Of a stretch of DNA of 64,000 nucleotides, positions 19,949 to 28,784 are shown piece after piece. The position numbers and the translations under genes were made by a program. Position 1 is the stretch's first letter; each line of letters starts with the position of its first letter. The DNA is from Acinetobacter sp. MB5 (GTDB taxonomy: Bacteria; Pseudomonadota; Gammaproteobacteria; Pseudomonadales; Moraxellaceae). The notes under the pieces were generated by a model. That model worked only from the letters and a program-made list of their open reading frames with translations, was not told the origin of the DNA and made no database searches. Where the stretch lies: contig NZ_POVU01000002.1 in assembly GCF_003261585.1 (NCBI RefSeq), positions 124,001 to 188,000 of the forward strand, read 5' to 3'.

Positions 19949-20338
19949 TTAAGCCTGATTTTTTAAAAACTGGTGAATATTGTTGGATTTGAAATTCAGC
20001 ACAGGATCGAGTTCGGTCATTTCAAAGGAAATTGCTAACAGGCGCTCAGCTTTCAGTGGCTGAAAAAATTGCTCAATCAAGGCAAATAATTCGCTAGCCA
20101 CCTTTTGCCGTGTTTCCAGATCCCGCCCCGAACCGACCTTGAGGGTCATATGCACAAAGGCATAATCATGCTTGCCATCTGCCACACGATATTGATTTAA
20201 ACGGATGGCACGGCTACGAATTCCACCTAAGGGAAACACGCCCGTATTGCCCAAAAAATCATTCACTTGCTGAAACAGGTCTTGAAAATCGACTGAGTCC
20301 TGCAAGTTAGCACTGTATTCTGCAATAAAGTGTGGCAT
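19949..20338 (-). CDS. hpaF: 5-carboxymethyl-2-hydroxymuconate delta-isomerase
   Basis: A 129-residue tautomerase-superfamily enzyme. The N-terminus [17 protein letters not shown] gives Pro at position 2 after Met removal, the catalytic base of this superfamily; [20 protein letters not shown] and [13 protein letters not shown] match CHMI proteins. It isomerises 5-carboxymethyl-2-hydroxymuconate to 5-oxopent-3-ene-1,2,5-tricarboxylate in the cytoplasm. Nine bases separate it from hpaD, and its TAA abuts the extended hpaH frame. Confidence 0.93.
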   Translation of the reverse strand: MPHFIAEYSANLQDSVDFQDLFQQVNDFLGNTGVFPLGGIRSRAIRLNQYRVADGKHDYAFVHMTLKVGSGRDLETRQKVASELFALIEQFFQPLKAERLLAISFEMTELDPVLNFKSNNIHQFLKNQA

Positions 20339-20347
20339 GTGTGCTCC

Positions 20348-21208
20348 TTATTCTGCGGCTGGCATCAGTGGGAAAATCGCATTGATTTGCCCTGTACCTG
20401 AACTTGGGAATGCTGGGGTAATAATCTCAACAGGTTGGTTATAGCTGTCCCAACCCATTGCACCGAGTAACATGGCTGTGTCATGCATACCGCCTTCACC
20501 GAAACAGTATTCGGCATATTCAGGCAACATGGCACAGAACTCTGCCCACTCGGCGTTTTCCCACATGTTCACCACATGCTTGTCCACTTGGCGATCCCAT
20601 TCGCGGGTATAAGAGTCCATACCGCGATGTGCTTCCCAGTCCCAAATGAAACGATGTGACAATGAACCGCTGGCAAAAATCGCAACATTGCCCTCGTAAC
20701 GTTCAATCGCCTTCATCAAGCCTTCACCAAGTTTGCGACTGTCTTGCAATGAATGCGAAGTACAAAATGCCGACACCGACACCACTTTAAAGCGGCGGTC
20801 TTGGTTCATATAACGCATTGGCACCAAAGTCCCGTATTCAAGCTCAAGACTTTTAATGTTATGGGCTTGGATACGCACGCCAGTTTTGGCAATTTCTTCT
20901 TGCATCAACTGCCCCAAAACTGGGTTGCCATCGTATGCAAATGGCATGTCTTTGATGAAGTGTGGCAATTCATTACTGGTATACACACCTTCAAAGTGTT
21001 CACCGCAGTTAATGTGGAATGCGCTATTTACCAACCAGTGACTGTCAAACACCACAATGATGTCAACATCGAGTTCACGGCAGCGTTTACCGATTTCGAT
21101 ATGCCCATCAATGGCTGCCTGACGGCAACCTTGATGAGGCCCTTCAAGTTCAGACAAATACATCGATGGTACGTGTGTAATTTTTGCTGCAAGAACCAAC
21201 TTACCCAT
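20348..21208 (-). CDS. hpaD: 3,4-dihydroxyphenylacetate 2,3-dioxygenase (LigB type)
   Basis: A 286-residue class III extradiol ring-cleavage enzyme. It opens homoprotocatechuate between C2 and C3 using Fe(II) and O2. Metal-binding and active-site histidines are visible in AAKITHVPSMYLSELEGPHQ (near residue 13) and VVFDSHWLVNSAFHINCGEH (about 52-71); ASGSLSHRFIWDWEAHRGMD is typical of HpaD/LigB proteins. Length matches the E. coli enzyme class. It is between hpaE (29 bases) and hpaF in the operon. Confidence 0.94.
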   Translation of the reverse strand: MGKLVLAAKITHVPSMYLSELEGPHQGCRQAAIDGHIEIGKRCRELDVDIIVVFDSHWLVNSAFHINCGEHFEGVYTSNELPHFIKDMPFAYDGNPVLGQLMQEEIAKTGVRIQAHNIKSLELEYGTLVPMRYMNQDRRFKVVSVSAFCTSHSLQDSRKLGEGLMKAIERYEGNVAIFASGSLSHRFIWDWEAHRGMDSYTREWDRQVDKHVVNMWENAEWAEFCAMLPEYAEYCFGEGGMHDTAMLLGAMGWDSYNQPVEIITPAFPSSGTGQINAIFPLMPAAE

Positions 21209-21237
21209 ATAATTTCTTCCCTAAATTTTATTTTGGC

Positions 21238-22698
21238 TTACACGCCCCAACGTGGAATGTGATGTGAACCCATTGAAATACAAACGTTCTTAACTTCAGT
21301 AAACACTTCAAAGCTGTACTCGCCGCCTTCACGACCTGTACCCGATGCCTTTACTCCGCCAAATGGCTGACGTAAGTCACGCACGTTCTGACTGTTAATA
21401 AACACCATGCCTGACTCGATGCCTGCGGCAATACGATGTGCTTTACCAATGTCTTGTGTCCAAATATACGATGCCAAGCCATATTCCACATCATTCGCAA
21501 GGATTAAAGCTTCAGCTTCATCTTTAAATTTCAACAGACACACCACTGGGCCAAAGATTTCTTCTTGGGCAATACGCATACGGTTGTCGACATCAGCAAA
21601 TACCGTTGGCTGAATGAACTGACCATTTTTCAGATGTTCTGGAAGATTGGCTGGGCGTTCCAAACCACCTGCCACCAAGTTTGCGCCTTCTTCAATGCCG
21701 ATCTTGATGTAACCCGTCACCTTGTTATAGTGCGCTTGGGTGATCATTGAACCGACTTGGGTATTTGGATCTTGTGGATCACCAACAATCAGATTTTTGG
21801 CACGACGTGCAAACTCTTTGACGAATTCGTCATACACCGATTCCTGAATAAAGATACGGCTACCCGCAGTACAACGCTCGCCATTTAACGAGAAGATGGT
21901 AAATAAGGCAGCATCTAAAGCACGGTCAAGGTCAGCATCTTCAAAGATAACAACAGGTGATTTACCGCCCAATTCCATTGAGTATTTTTTCAAGCCCGCA
22001 TTTGCCATGATCTTGCGACCCGTCATCGTACCGCCTGTAAATGAAATGGCACGTACATCTGGGTGTTTCACCAAAGCATCGCCTGCATTTGCACCATAGC
22101 CCTGAACCACGTTAAACACGCCTTCAGGAATACCCGCTTCTAGCGCTAAACGACCGAGTTCATTGGCAGTCAACGGTGACAACTCTGACATTTTTAAAAC
22201 TGCGGTATTTCCGAGTGCTAAACATGGCGCTGTTTTCCATGTAGCCGTCATAAACGGTACGTTCCAAGGCGACACCAAACCACAAACACCCACAGGTTGA
22301 TGTAGCGTGTAGTTCAACATCTGGTCATCGACTGGGTAGGTATGCCCGTTCATACGGGTACAGACTTCCGCAAAGAAGTTGAAGTTATGCGACGCACGCG
22401 GAATCAACACATTTTTAGTTTGGTGAATTGGCAAACCTGTATCTAAAGTTTCCAGTTCGGCAATTTTTCCAACATTCTGGTCGATCAAATCCCCTAAACG
22501 ACGCATTAAACGTGCGCGTTCTTTCGCTGGAGTTTTTGCCCATTTCGGGAAGGCTTTTTTCGCAGCAGCGACAGCCAGCTCAATTTCTTTTTGTCCGCCA
22601 CTTGCCACTTCACCAATGGCTTGGTTTGTTGCAGGGTTATAGTTGGTAAAGCTTTCGTCGCTCGCAACTTCTTTACCATCAATCCAGTGCTTAATCAT
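21238..22698 (-). CDS. hpaE: 5-carboxymethyl-2-hydroxymuconate-semialdehyde dehydrogenase
   Basis: A 486-residue NAD+ aldehyde dehydrogenase. It oxidises the ring-cleavage semialdehyde. Catalytic Asn is in VSPWNVPFMTATWKTAPCLA, Glu in YSMELGGKSPVVIFEDADLD, Cys in FSLNGERCTAGSRIF; the C-terminal VKASGTGREGGEYSFEVFTE and HHIPRWGV are characteristic of HpaE. ATG 22698 is preceded by AAGGA. It lies 17 bases after hpaG2 and before hpaD. Confidence 0.95.
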   Translation of the reverse strand: MIKHWIDGKEVASDESFTNYNPATNQAIGEVASGGQKEIELAVAAAKKAFPKWAKTPAKERARLMRRLGDLIDQNVGKIAELETLDTGLPIHQTKNVLIPRASHNFNFFAEVCTRMNGHTYPVDDQMLNYTLHQPVGVCGLVSPWNVPFMTATWKTAPCLALGNTAVLKMSELSPLTANELGRLALEAGIPEGVFNVVQGYGANAGDALVKHPDVRAISFTGGTMTGRKIMANAGLKKYSMELGGKSPVVIFEDADLDRALDAALFTIFSLNGERCTAGSRIFIQESVYDEFVKEFARRAKNLIVGDPQDPNTQVGSMITQAHYNKVTGYIKIGIEEGANLVAGGLERPANLPEHLKNGQFIQPTVFADVDNRMRIAQEEIFGPVVCLLKFKDEAEALILANDVEYGLASYIWTQDIGKAHRIAAGIESGMVFINSQNVRDLRQPFGGVKASGTGREGGEYSFEVFTEVKNVCISMGSHHIPRWGV

Positions 22699-22715
22699 GG
22701 GTAAATCCTTTTCTT

Positions 22716-23477
22716 TTATACGGTCTTAAAAAAATCTGTTTCTGAAACAATGTAGTTTCTTAACTTGCCAATACCTTCGATTTCTACTACCACTTCATCG
22801 CCTGGTACTACATCGGATAAACCTTCAGGTGTGCCTGTGGCAATCATGTCACCGGGTTGTAAAGTCATGAATGAAGATAGATATTCGATCAAAAATGGCA
22901 CATCAAAAATCATGTCTGCGGTAGTGCCTTCCTGACGTAACTCGCCATTGACCCAAGTGCGTAAAGTCAGATTATTTGGCTCAGGAACATCGGCACGATC
23001 AACCATGTAAGGGCCAACAGGCGTGGTCGCTAAACGGTTTTTCACGCGTAGATTTGGACGGTAATAATTTTCCAAATAGTCACGGATTGCGTAGTCATTG
23101 CACAGCGTATAACCTGCGACATACTCCAGCGCATCTTCACGTTTTACATTTTTCGCAGGCTTGCCAATCACCGCCACCAACTCACACTCATAGTGCATAT
23201 AGTTGACGTTGTCTGGACGCCATGTGTTGTGGTTATGACCTGTGTAGGTGTTGTTGGCTTTCACAAAAACCAAGGGTTCTTTTGGTGGTTCAAATGCTAG
23301 CTCACGCGCATGGTCAGCGTAGTTCAAACCGAGGGCAAACATGGTGCCTTCCGCAGGTGGTAGCCACTCCACGTTTTGTTCTGCCAAAACACTGCCATCT
23401 GCCAAAACCACTTGATCTTGATCATTGACCTGAACCGTGAGCACTTGGCCCTGATGACGAATACGTGCGGTTTTCAT
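22716..23477 (-). CDS. hpaG2: HpaG2: 4-hydroxyphenylacetate isomerase/decarboxylase subunit
   Basis: A 253-residue fumarylacetoacetate-hydrolase-fold protein: ALGLNYADHARELAFEPPKE, NYMHYECELVAVIGK (metal-binding Glu pair) and GDMIATGTPEGLSDVVPGDE are the family's motifs. It corresponds to the C-terminal half of the fused E. coli HpaG, which decarboxylates 5-oxopent-3-ene-1,2,5-tricarboxylate and isomerises the product. Its ATG overlaps the end of hpaG1 by four bases, indicating translational coupling. Confidence 0.92.
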   Translation of the reverse strand: MKTARIRHQGQVLTVQVNDQDQVVLADGSVLAEQNVEWLPPAEGTMFALGLNYADHARELAFEPPKEPLVFVKANNTYTGHNHNTWRPDNVNYMHYECELVAVIGKPAKNVKREDALEYVAGYTLCNDYAIRDYLENYYRPNLRVKNRLATTPVGPYMVDRADVPEPNNLTLRTWVNGELRQEGTTADMIFDVPFLIEYLSSFMTLQPGDMIATGTPEGLSDVVPGDEVVVEIEGIGKLRNYIVSETDFFKTV

Positions 23478-24139
23478 GCTGCCACTTCCTCTGCTTGAAT
23501 ACGGTTGGTCACTGAACCCAATTGATCGACTTCGATGCGAACTTCATCGCCTGACTGTACTTCAACACGACCCAATGGCGTACCTGTCAAAATCACGTCA
23601 CCTTCATGCAAAGTCATAAACTGGGAAATCTCTGAAATCAGTTGTGCAGGTGAACGTACCCAGTTGGTAGTTGACCCTGTTTGTTTCAATTCACCATTGA
23701 TAAATACGCGCAGTTCAAGCTGTTCAGGATGAGTCACTTCAGCTTTTGCTACCACATCACCCATCACACAAAAACCATCTTGGCATTTGGCTTTGACTGC
23801 TGGGCGGTAATAGCTTTCTTCTGGCAAGCTGAGTTCATTCACCACAGCAAAACCAGCAATCGACTGCTCGGCTTGTGCGACATCGACACGTGTCGTAGTT
23901 TGTCCAATCACCACAGCAACACACGGCCCAGCCTGAACCACATCACCCTGACGTTTAAAAATAGTTTGACCTGAAACACTGCGGGTATTTGGGGTTTTGA
24001 CAAACAACACCACATTTTTAGGTTCTGCAACATACGGTTTTTCTTGAAAACTTTGCTGCAAAGTTGCATATAGACACTGATAATTTAGCGCCACGCCAAA
24101 AATATTTCCTTGGCTATTGATTTTCGCTAGACTGCTCAT
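23474..24139 (-). CDS. hpaG1: HpaG1: 4-hydroxyphenylacetate isomerase/decarboxylase subunit
   Basis: First gene of the hpa operon, corresponding to the N-terminal half of fused HpaG. The frame opens with TTG at 24151, but ATG 24139 (MSSLAKINSQGNIFGVALNY) is the natural start, giving 221 residues. VVLFVKTPNTRSVSGQT, GPCVAVVIGQTTTRVD and GDVILTGTPLGRVEVQSGDE show the FAH fold; the metal-binding acidic residues seen in HpaG2 are less complete here, so it may have a partner role. Two putative HpaR operators lie 55 to 90 bases upstream, and divergent hpaA follows. Confidence 0.9.
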   Translation of the reverse strand: MSSLAKINSQGNIFGVALNYQCLYATLQQSFQEKPYVAEPKNVVLFVKTPNTRSVSGQTIFKRQGDVVQAGPCVAVVIGQTTTRVDVAQAEQSIAGFAVVNELSLPEESYYRPAVKAKCQDGFCVMGDVVAKAEVTHPEQLELRVFINGELKQTGSTTNWVRSPAQLISEISQFMTLHEGDVILTGTPLGRVEVQSGDEVRIEVDQLGSVTNRIQAEEVAA

Positions 24140-24194
24140 AGACACTCTCAATGATGTTTTTAGCTAGGGAACAGCTAGACATCATGCACATTAG

Positions 24195-24206
24195 TTAATA
24201 TATTAA
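24195..24206. promoter_or_regulatory. TTAATATATTAA palindrome, putative HpaR operator at hpaG1/hpaA (site 1)
   Basis: Exact copy, flanked as AGTTAATATATTAACTTT, 56 bases before the hpaG1 ATG. Confidence 0.68.
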
Positions 24207-24214
24207 CTTTATAG

Positions 24215-24226
24215 TTAATTTATTAA
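24215..24226. promoter_or_regulatory. TTAATTTATTAA, putative HpaR operator at hpaG1/hpaA (site 2)
   Basis: One mismatch to the palindrome, centred exactly 20 bp from site 1, the same spacing as at the MHS transporter promoter. It is 66 bases before the hpaA ATG. Confidence 0.6.
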
Positions 24227-24291
24227 CTAAAAGCAAGCCGTTTTTTTAGGCTGCTGAATAAAAAAATGCATTTTTATGGACGAAGAAACCG

Positions 24292-25179
24292 ATGAAAACT
24301 TTAAATATCCCCGATTTGCGAATCGGTGAGATTTATGACAAAAAATACATAGATGCAGAAATTCATTATGAATCAATCAATAAGATGGCATCTTTTTTTG
24401 GTGAGCATGTTGCAGTACATCGCCATGATGCATTCTTTCAACTGCATTTTATTACCAAGGGTAAAGTTCGGGTCTTTTTAGATGATGTGCAGTTTAACTG
24501 TACTGCACCTGCCTTTTTTCTAACACCGCCATCGGTACCGCACACCTTTATGACCGATCCTGACTGTGAAGGTCATGTACTCACCATTCAGCAAAGCCTG
24601 ATTTGGCCACTACTACAGGTACATTTAAAAATTCAGCATCTCAATCCGATCTGTATTCAACACAGTCAGTTACAACAGCCACAGCATCAGTACAGCCTAA
24701 TGCAAATTCAGGATTATTTAGACAAGATCAAACAGGAATTTGAATCGACACAAGAATTTCGTGACTTTGCCTTAAAGAATTTACTCAATCTGATCTTTAT
24801 TCATATTGCGCAGCTTTCGCATTTGAATCAGTTTTTTCAAAAAAATATCAGCAGTGATTTGCATGTCTTTCGCAAGTTTAATGAATTGATTGAGCAGCAC
24901 TTTACCGAACACTGGTCACTCACACATTACGCGGAAATTTTGGCTGTAACGGAAATGCGGCTGAATGAAATCTGCCGTCGGATTGCCAATACCTCATCCA
25001 AAAAAATTATTCATGACCGCTTAATGCAGGAAGCCAAACGGTTACTGATTTTTACCGATATCCCGATTAACCATATTTGTTATCAACTCGGGTTTAAAGA
25101 CCCCGCCTATTTTAGTCGCTTCTTTCAGCGGCATGCGGGTCTGCGCCCTTCGGAACTGCGCCAGTCACATGAAGTCTAA
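24292..25179 (+). CDS. hpaA: HpaA, AraC-family activator of 4-hydroxyphenylacetate catabolism
   Basis: A 295-residue regulator with an N-terminal cupin-like effector domain (HRHDAFFQLHFITKGKVRVF, about 43-62) and a C-terminal AraC double helix-turn-helix (LAVTEMRLNEICRRIANTSS, then ICYQLGFKDPAYFSRFFQRH). HpaA proteins activate hydroxylase expression when 4-HPA or phenylacetate binds. It is divergent from the hpaG1 operon with two putative HpaR operators in between. ATG 24292 has a GAAG Shine-Dalgarno. A bidirectional-looking terminator separates it from the convergent reductase gene. Confidence 0.9.
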   Translation: MKTLNIPDLRIGEIYDKKYIDAEIHYESINKMASFFGEHVAVHRHDAFFQLHFITKGKVRVFLDDVQFNCTAPAFFLTPPSVPHTFMTDPDCEGHVLTIQQSLIWPLLQVHLKIQHLNPICIQHSQLQQPQHQYSLMQIQDYLDKIKQEFESTQEFRDFALKNLLNLIFIHIAQLSHLNQFFQKNISSDLHVFRKFNELIEQHFTEHWSLTHYAEILAVTEMRLNEICRRIANTSSKKIIHDRLMQEAKRLLIFTDIPINHICYQLGFKDPAYFSRFFQRHAGLRPSELRQSHEV

Positions 25180-25211
25180 AGATTTTTAGTGATTTTGGTC
25201 ATGCTGAAAAC

Positions 25212-25249
25212 AAAAAAATTGCCAGAAAGTCGGAACCTTCTGGCAATTT
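25212..25249. terminator. Convergent terminator hpaA / PepSY reductase
   Basis: ATTGCCAGAA and TTCTGGCAAT pair around a nine-base loop, with an A7 run to the left that gives a U run on the minus strand. Confidence 0.7.
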
Positions 25250-25281
25250 GATGTATGGGTATTTAGTAAGTGGCTTAGTAA

Positions 25282-27918
25282 CTAGTACACGTCACGGCGG
25301 TAACGTCCTGCATCACGCAAATGCTGCAATTGCTCTGCCCCTAAAATCTCTTGCAAAGCCTGATCGACATCACTTGCCATACCTTGGATACTGCCGCAAA
25401 CATAGAGCACTGCACCATCCTCAATCCAGCTTTTTAATACTTCAGCCTGTTCACGTAAGCGGTGATGTACATATTGTTTTTCCACCTGATCACGGGAAAA
25501 CGCCAAGTCTAGGCGTTGCAACATGCCTTCGGCTTGCCAAGCTTCTAACTGGTTTTGATAGAAATAATCATGCTCACGCTGACGTTCACCAAAAATTAAC
25601 CAGTTACGTCCACGGTTTTGTTGAACACGCTGTTTCAACAAACTGAGTAAACCTGCAATACCTGTACCATTACCGATACAGATGATTGGTCGATCATCTT
25701 CAATCAAATGGAAAGATGGATTATTGCGAATCGCAAGTGCCATCTCTGTCCCCACGTCACTATATTGAGTCAACCAACCTGAACCTAAACCTAAATGCCC
25801 CTGTACATCGGACTGCTGACGTACCACCAATTGCAAATACTGCTGTTCGGGAATACTGGCAATCGAGTATTCACGTAATGGCAATTCAGGTAATTGCTCA
25901 AGTAACTCATCCAGCGAAGCATAAGCAATAATTTCTCGAGTCAGGTTTTTACTTCTCAAAGCATCAACAATTTTTAAACCTTGACTGGTCATACTTTCAG
26001 TTGAAATACCTTGCTGCTTTAAGAACTGCTCAATACGCTCAATAGAATTTTGCGGCTGTATTTCTGCAATATCACCCGCTAGCCATGTCACATTGACAGT
26101 GCTTTGCAGTTCCAAATGGAATGCTGGCGCACCTAAACTGTTTGAATTGAGCAATTCACGCTTACTGAGCGTCCACATTTCAAATTGCTTGTGAATCTCA
26201 ACTTGCTGAACATCACTAGCCGTGACTTCACCTAATTCTTCGTACCACTGCTGGATGTGTTTTTGATTGGCATTATCGACTTCAATAAGTTTGAATAATG
26301 GCTTCGCCCCTTGTCGAGTCAGCCATGTATCGACTGCATGACCAAAATGACAGAAACTTTCTGGATATTCTTTTGAGCCTAACGCCAGAACAGCATAATC
26401 AAGCTGAGCTAAATCAATAGGCTGCTGCATTAATTGCTTGCTAAAACCCACCGCCAAATCAGGCGCTGAACCTGTACCATAAGTACTGACAATAAACAGA
26501 GCTTGCTGCGCTTGTTGCAAATCTTGTGCAGTCAGTTGCTGTACCGACTTCACCACAACGCCAAGTCCTGCTTGTTGCAGGGATTTCCCTGTTGCCCAAG
26601 CCAGTTGCTCGGCTGTACCTGTTTGCGTTGCATAGCTAATCAGCCATGTTTGCTCGGTCAATGCTGCTTGCTCTGCACTCAAACCTCCACGCGCTGCCTG
26701 AGTCAGACGTTTTTGCTTACGGCGTTTTAAGTACAGCATCCAGCCTGTTACAAAGAATAGCGGCATTGCCAATGCAGCAAGCATCGCAAAGAACTGATAA
26801 ACAGGGCCAAAGAAGCTGCCACGGTGCACAGGCAACATGCCTGACATAATTTGCTGATTTAGCTTTTTATTAGCATATAAATCAACTTTTTCCAGTTGAT
26901 TGTTTTGAGTATTAAATTCAGCACTATTACGCGCACGTTCATTTTGTGGAACAGCATCAACAAACGCAATTTTCACACGTCCATCAGCTTGCTGTGGAAT
27001 ATTAAACGTCACTGTAGAATATTCACGGGCAACTTGGGTGGTAAAACCTGTCCATGCTTGGGTGAGTTCTTGCTGAACTAGTGGGTTTGGTAAGGTTAAA
27101 CCTTGCTGCTCAGAATCTGGGCCACGATTTGGTAGATTTTGTGGATTTTTTCCTTGTGGTGCCCCCCGTTGATGCCCCTCTCCACGCTGTGGCATAGCAC
27201 CTTGTGGCGGACGACCTTCTGGTTTACCTTTGCCTCCCATACGGGTATTTTCCACGCCCATAACCTTAAACATGCCTGCACGCCACCAGTCATACGACCA
27301 GAACAATCCCGTACATGCAAACATCAGGTAAAACACCATGACCCATGTGCCCACAACGGCATGCAAGTCCCAAAGAAAATTACGCCCTTTGAGCTGTGGC
27401 TTAATTGCCAACCATTGTTTCAAAGAGTGCTTTTTCGGGAAGCGCAAGTACAAACCACTCAGCACAAAGAAAATCAGTATCAGCGTACTTGCACCTGTCA
27501 ACTGTTTACCAAATTCGCCAGCAGTCAATGTTCGGTGAAACTGTTCAATAAAGTCAAAAAATGCTTTGCCCTTAACCTCAGGCAAAACTTGTGCAGTATA
27601 TGGGTTCACCATCATGTCATAACCATGACGCTCACCTTGTTTGGCAATATTGACCACTGACGATGAGGTTGGAGATTCTGCAATCGTGATACTGTTAATT
27701 TCGATATTGGGTTGTTGCTGCTTAAAAAACTGAAATAATTCACTTGGCGTCAGCTTTGCACGCGTTTCGGCTTGAACCGTATAACTGTCTGGGTTAATGA
27801 GTTTGGTAATTTGTGCTTCGTAGGAAAAAATAGCACCACTGACACCCATAAGGGATAAGATCAGACCAGCGGTTATACCAAAAAACCAATGGATCTGGAA
27901 AAGTGTTTTTTTCAACAT
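25282..27918 (-). CDS. PepSY-TM / flavodoxin / ferredoxin-NADP reductase fusion, probable ferric reductase
   Basis: The open frame starts at TTG 27960, but ATG 27918 (MLKKTLFQIHWFFGITAGLI) is the start: the extension overlaps a Fur-like box. The 878-residue protein has PepSY_TM helices near residues 10-33, 135-155, 180-205 and 375-400, with a Gly/Pro/Gln-rich periplasmic stretch around 220-270. Then comes a flavodoxin domain (LISYATQTGTAEQLAWATGK, about 425-560), a sulfite-reductase-like FAD domain (LREYSIASI) and an NADPH domain (ICIGNGTGIAGLLSLLKQR) ending in RYRRDVY. It should carry electrons from NADPH through FMN across the membrane, most likely reducing ferric siderophores. Regulation by Fur is inferred. 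Confidence 0.87.
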   Translation of the reverse strand: MLKKTLFQIHWFFGITAGLILSLMGVSGAIFSYEAQITKLINPDSYTVQAETRAKLTPSELFQFFKQQQPNIEINSITIAESPTSSSVVNIAKQGERHGYDMMVNPYTAQVLPEVKGKAFFDFIEQFHRTLTAGEFGKQLTGASTLILIFFVLSGLYLRFPKKHSLKQWLAIKPQLKGRNFLWDLHAVVGTWVMVFYLMFACTGLFWSYDWWRAGMFKVMGVENTRMGGKGKPEGRPPQGAMPQRGEGHQRGAPQGKNPQNLPNRGPDSEQQGLTLPNPLVQQELTQAWTGFTTQVAREYSTVTFNIPQQADGRVKIAFVDAVPQNERARNSAEFNTQNNQLEKVDLYANKKLNQQIMSGMLPVHRGSFFGPVYQFFAMLAALAMPLFFVTGWMLYLKRRKQKRLTQAARGGLSAEQAALTEQTWLISYATQTGTAEQLAWATGKSLQQAGLGVVVKSVQQLTAQDLQQAQQALFIVSTYGTGSAPDLAVGFSKQLMQQPIDLAQLDYAVLALGSKEYPESFCHFGHAVDTWLTRQGAKPLFKLIEVDNANQKHIQQWYEELGEVTASDVQQVEIHKQFEMWTLSKRELLNSNSLGAPAFHLELQSTVNVTWLAGDIAEIQPQNSIERIEQFLKQQGISTESMTSQGLKIVDALRSKNLTREIIAYASLDELLEQLPELPLREYSIASIPEQQYLQLVVRQQSDVQGHLGLGSGWLTQYSDVGTEMALAIRNNPSFHLIEDDRPIICIGNGTGIAGLLSLLKQRVQQNRGRNWLIFGERQREHDYFYQNQLEAWQAEGMLQRLDLAFSRDQVEKQYVHHRLREQAEVLKSWIEDGAVLYVCGSIQGMASDVDQALQEILGAEQLQHLRDAGRYRRDVY

Positions 27919-27944
27919 GGTTGGAAGTTGGTTTATTGAATTAT

Positions 27945-27959
27945 TGAGAATTATACTCA
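27945..27959. promoter_or_regulatory. Fur-box-like palindrome
   Basis: TGAGAATTATACTCA matches the 7-1-7 Fur consensus (TGATAAT-N-ATTATCA) at 11 of 14 positions. It ends 26 bases before the ATG of the PepSY reductase gene, where bound Fur would block transcription. Confidence 0.6.
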
Positions 27960-28137
27960 ATTACAATGAAGACAGTATGTATTTTCTTTTCAGAATAAAA
28001 TTTACAAAAAAAATATTTTATTTTTACACATGCGCTTTTTATCAGACGACATGGCATCAGATTAAATTTTTTAAATAACTCTATTCAGAACAAAGTGTTG
28101 TATCTATTCTGAGGGTCAGCTATCCACATTCATTTAA

Positions 28138-28604
28138 TTAAAACATCGTATTTTTATTGGCAGAGTCTTTAGGTACATCTTGCACCACATCCCAATGCTC
28201 AACGATTTTTCCATGTTCAACACGGAAAATATCCATGACTGCTTGTCCACGATCTTGAACGTTTTCTGTCGAATGCACAGCAAATATACTAAATCACCTT
28301 GCGTTGCATGACGAACAATTTTGGCTTTAGATTCAGGGTGCTTTTGAAATTCTTCTTTAAAATAATCTACAAATGGCTGTTTGCCATCAGCTACATACGG
28401 ATTATGTTGCTTATAGTCTGGCGCAATGACTTGTGCCGCGTTTAGATCATGCTGATTAAAAAATTGATTATAAAAATTTTCAACCAACCGTAAATTCTGT
28501 TGCTCCTGTTGTAGATTGCGAGGGGCTATTCGTTCTGCATGCACTGAACTAAAAGCACAGCTAAGTGCCAAAATCATAAGGGGTTTAATAGTCAATCTAA
28601 TCAT
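28138..28604 (-). pseudogene. SnoaL/NTF2-like secreted protein, frameshifted
   Basis: The first ~107 codons encode a signal peptide (ILALSCAFSSVHA) and an NTF2/SnoaL-like fold (LRLVENFYNQFFNQHDLNAA, IAPDYKQHNPYVADGKQPFV). After GDLVY, near base 28282, the reading frame shifts. The other frame continues the family's expected ending: [20 protein letters not shown], then [20 protein letters not shown] and NKNTMF with a TAA at 28138-28140. One missing base in the short T run explains this. The unshifted frame runs to 28134 with an unrelated tail. It is either a recent pseudogene or a sequencing error. A MITE-like element touches the start codon region. Confidence 0.75.
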
Positions 28605-28606
28605 AT

Positions 28607-28687
28607 TAGACTTCTTTCATCAGTCCTTTTTATTTCTCCCTAGGGGAGAAAAATAAAGAGGGTGTAAGCAATTATGAAAGAAGTCTA
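28607..28687. mobile_element. MITE-like inverted-repeat element, copy 2
   Basis: An 81-bp element with TAGACTTCTTTCAT at one end and ATGAAAGAAGTCTA at the other, so the terminal repeats match for 14 bases. The two arms nearly meet at CTCCCTAGGGGAG, so the whole element can fold into one hairpin. It is the same family as 6555-6665 but inverted, and its same arm faces the downstream gene. The SnoaL-like ATG begins only three bases from its end, so part of the leader, including a GAAAGAAG that could act as ribosome binding site, comes from the element. Confidence 0.68.
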
Positions 28688-28784
28688 TTGTTTTATATTC
28701 ATTTTAAATCAACCATAAACTTAACATATTCACTATTTTAAAGCAAAGACAGGCTAATTCGGTTGTCTTTGTTGCATAAAGAGA

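Noticed and set aside
27139..27660. 173-codon plus-strand frame within the PepSY reductase gene
   Set aside because: Long but antisense to a well-supported multi-domain gene; His/Cys-rich, low-quality sequence typical of a shadow frame.
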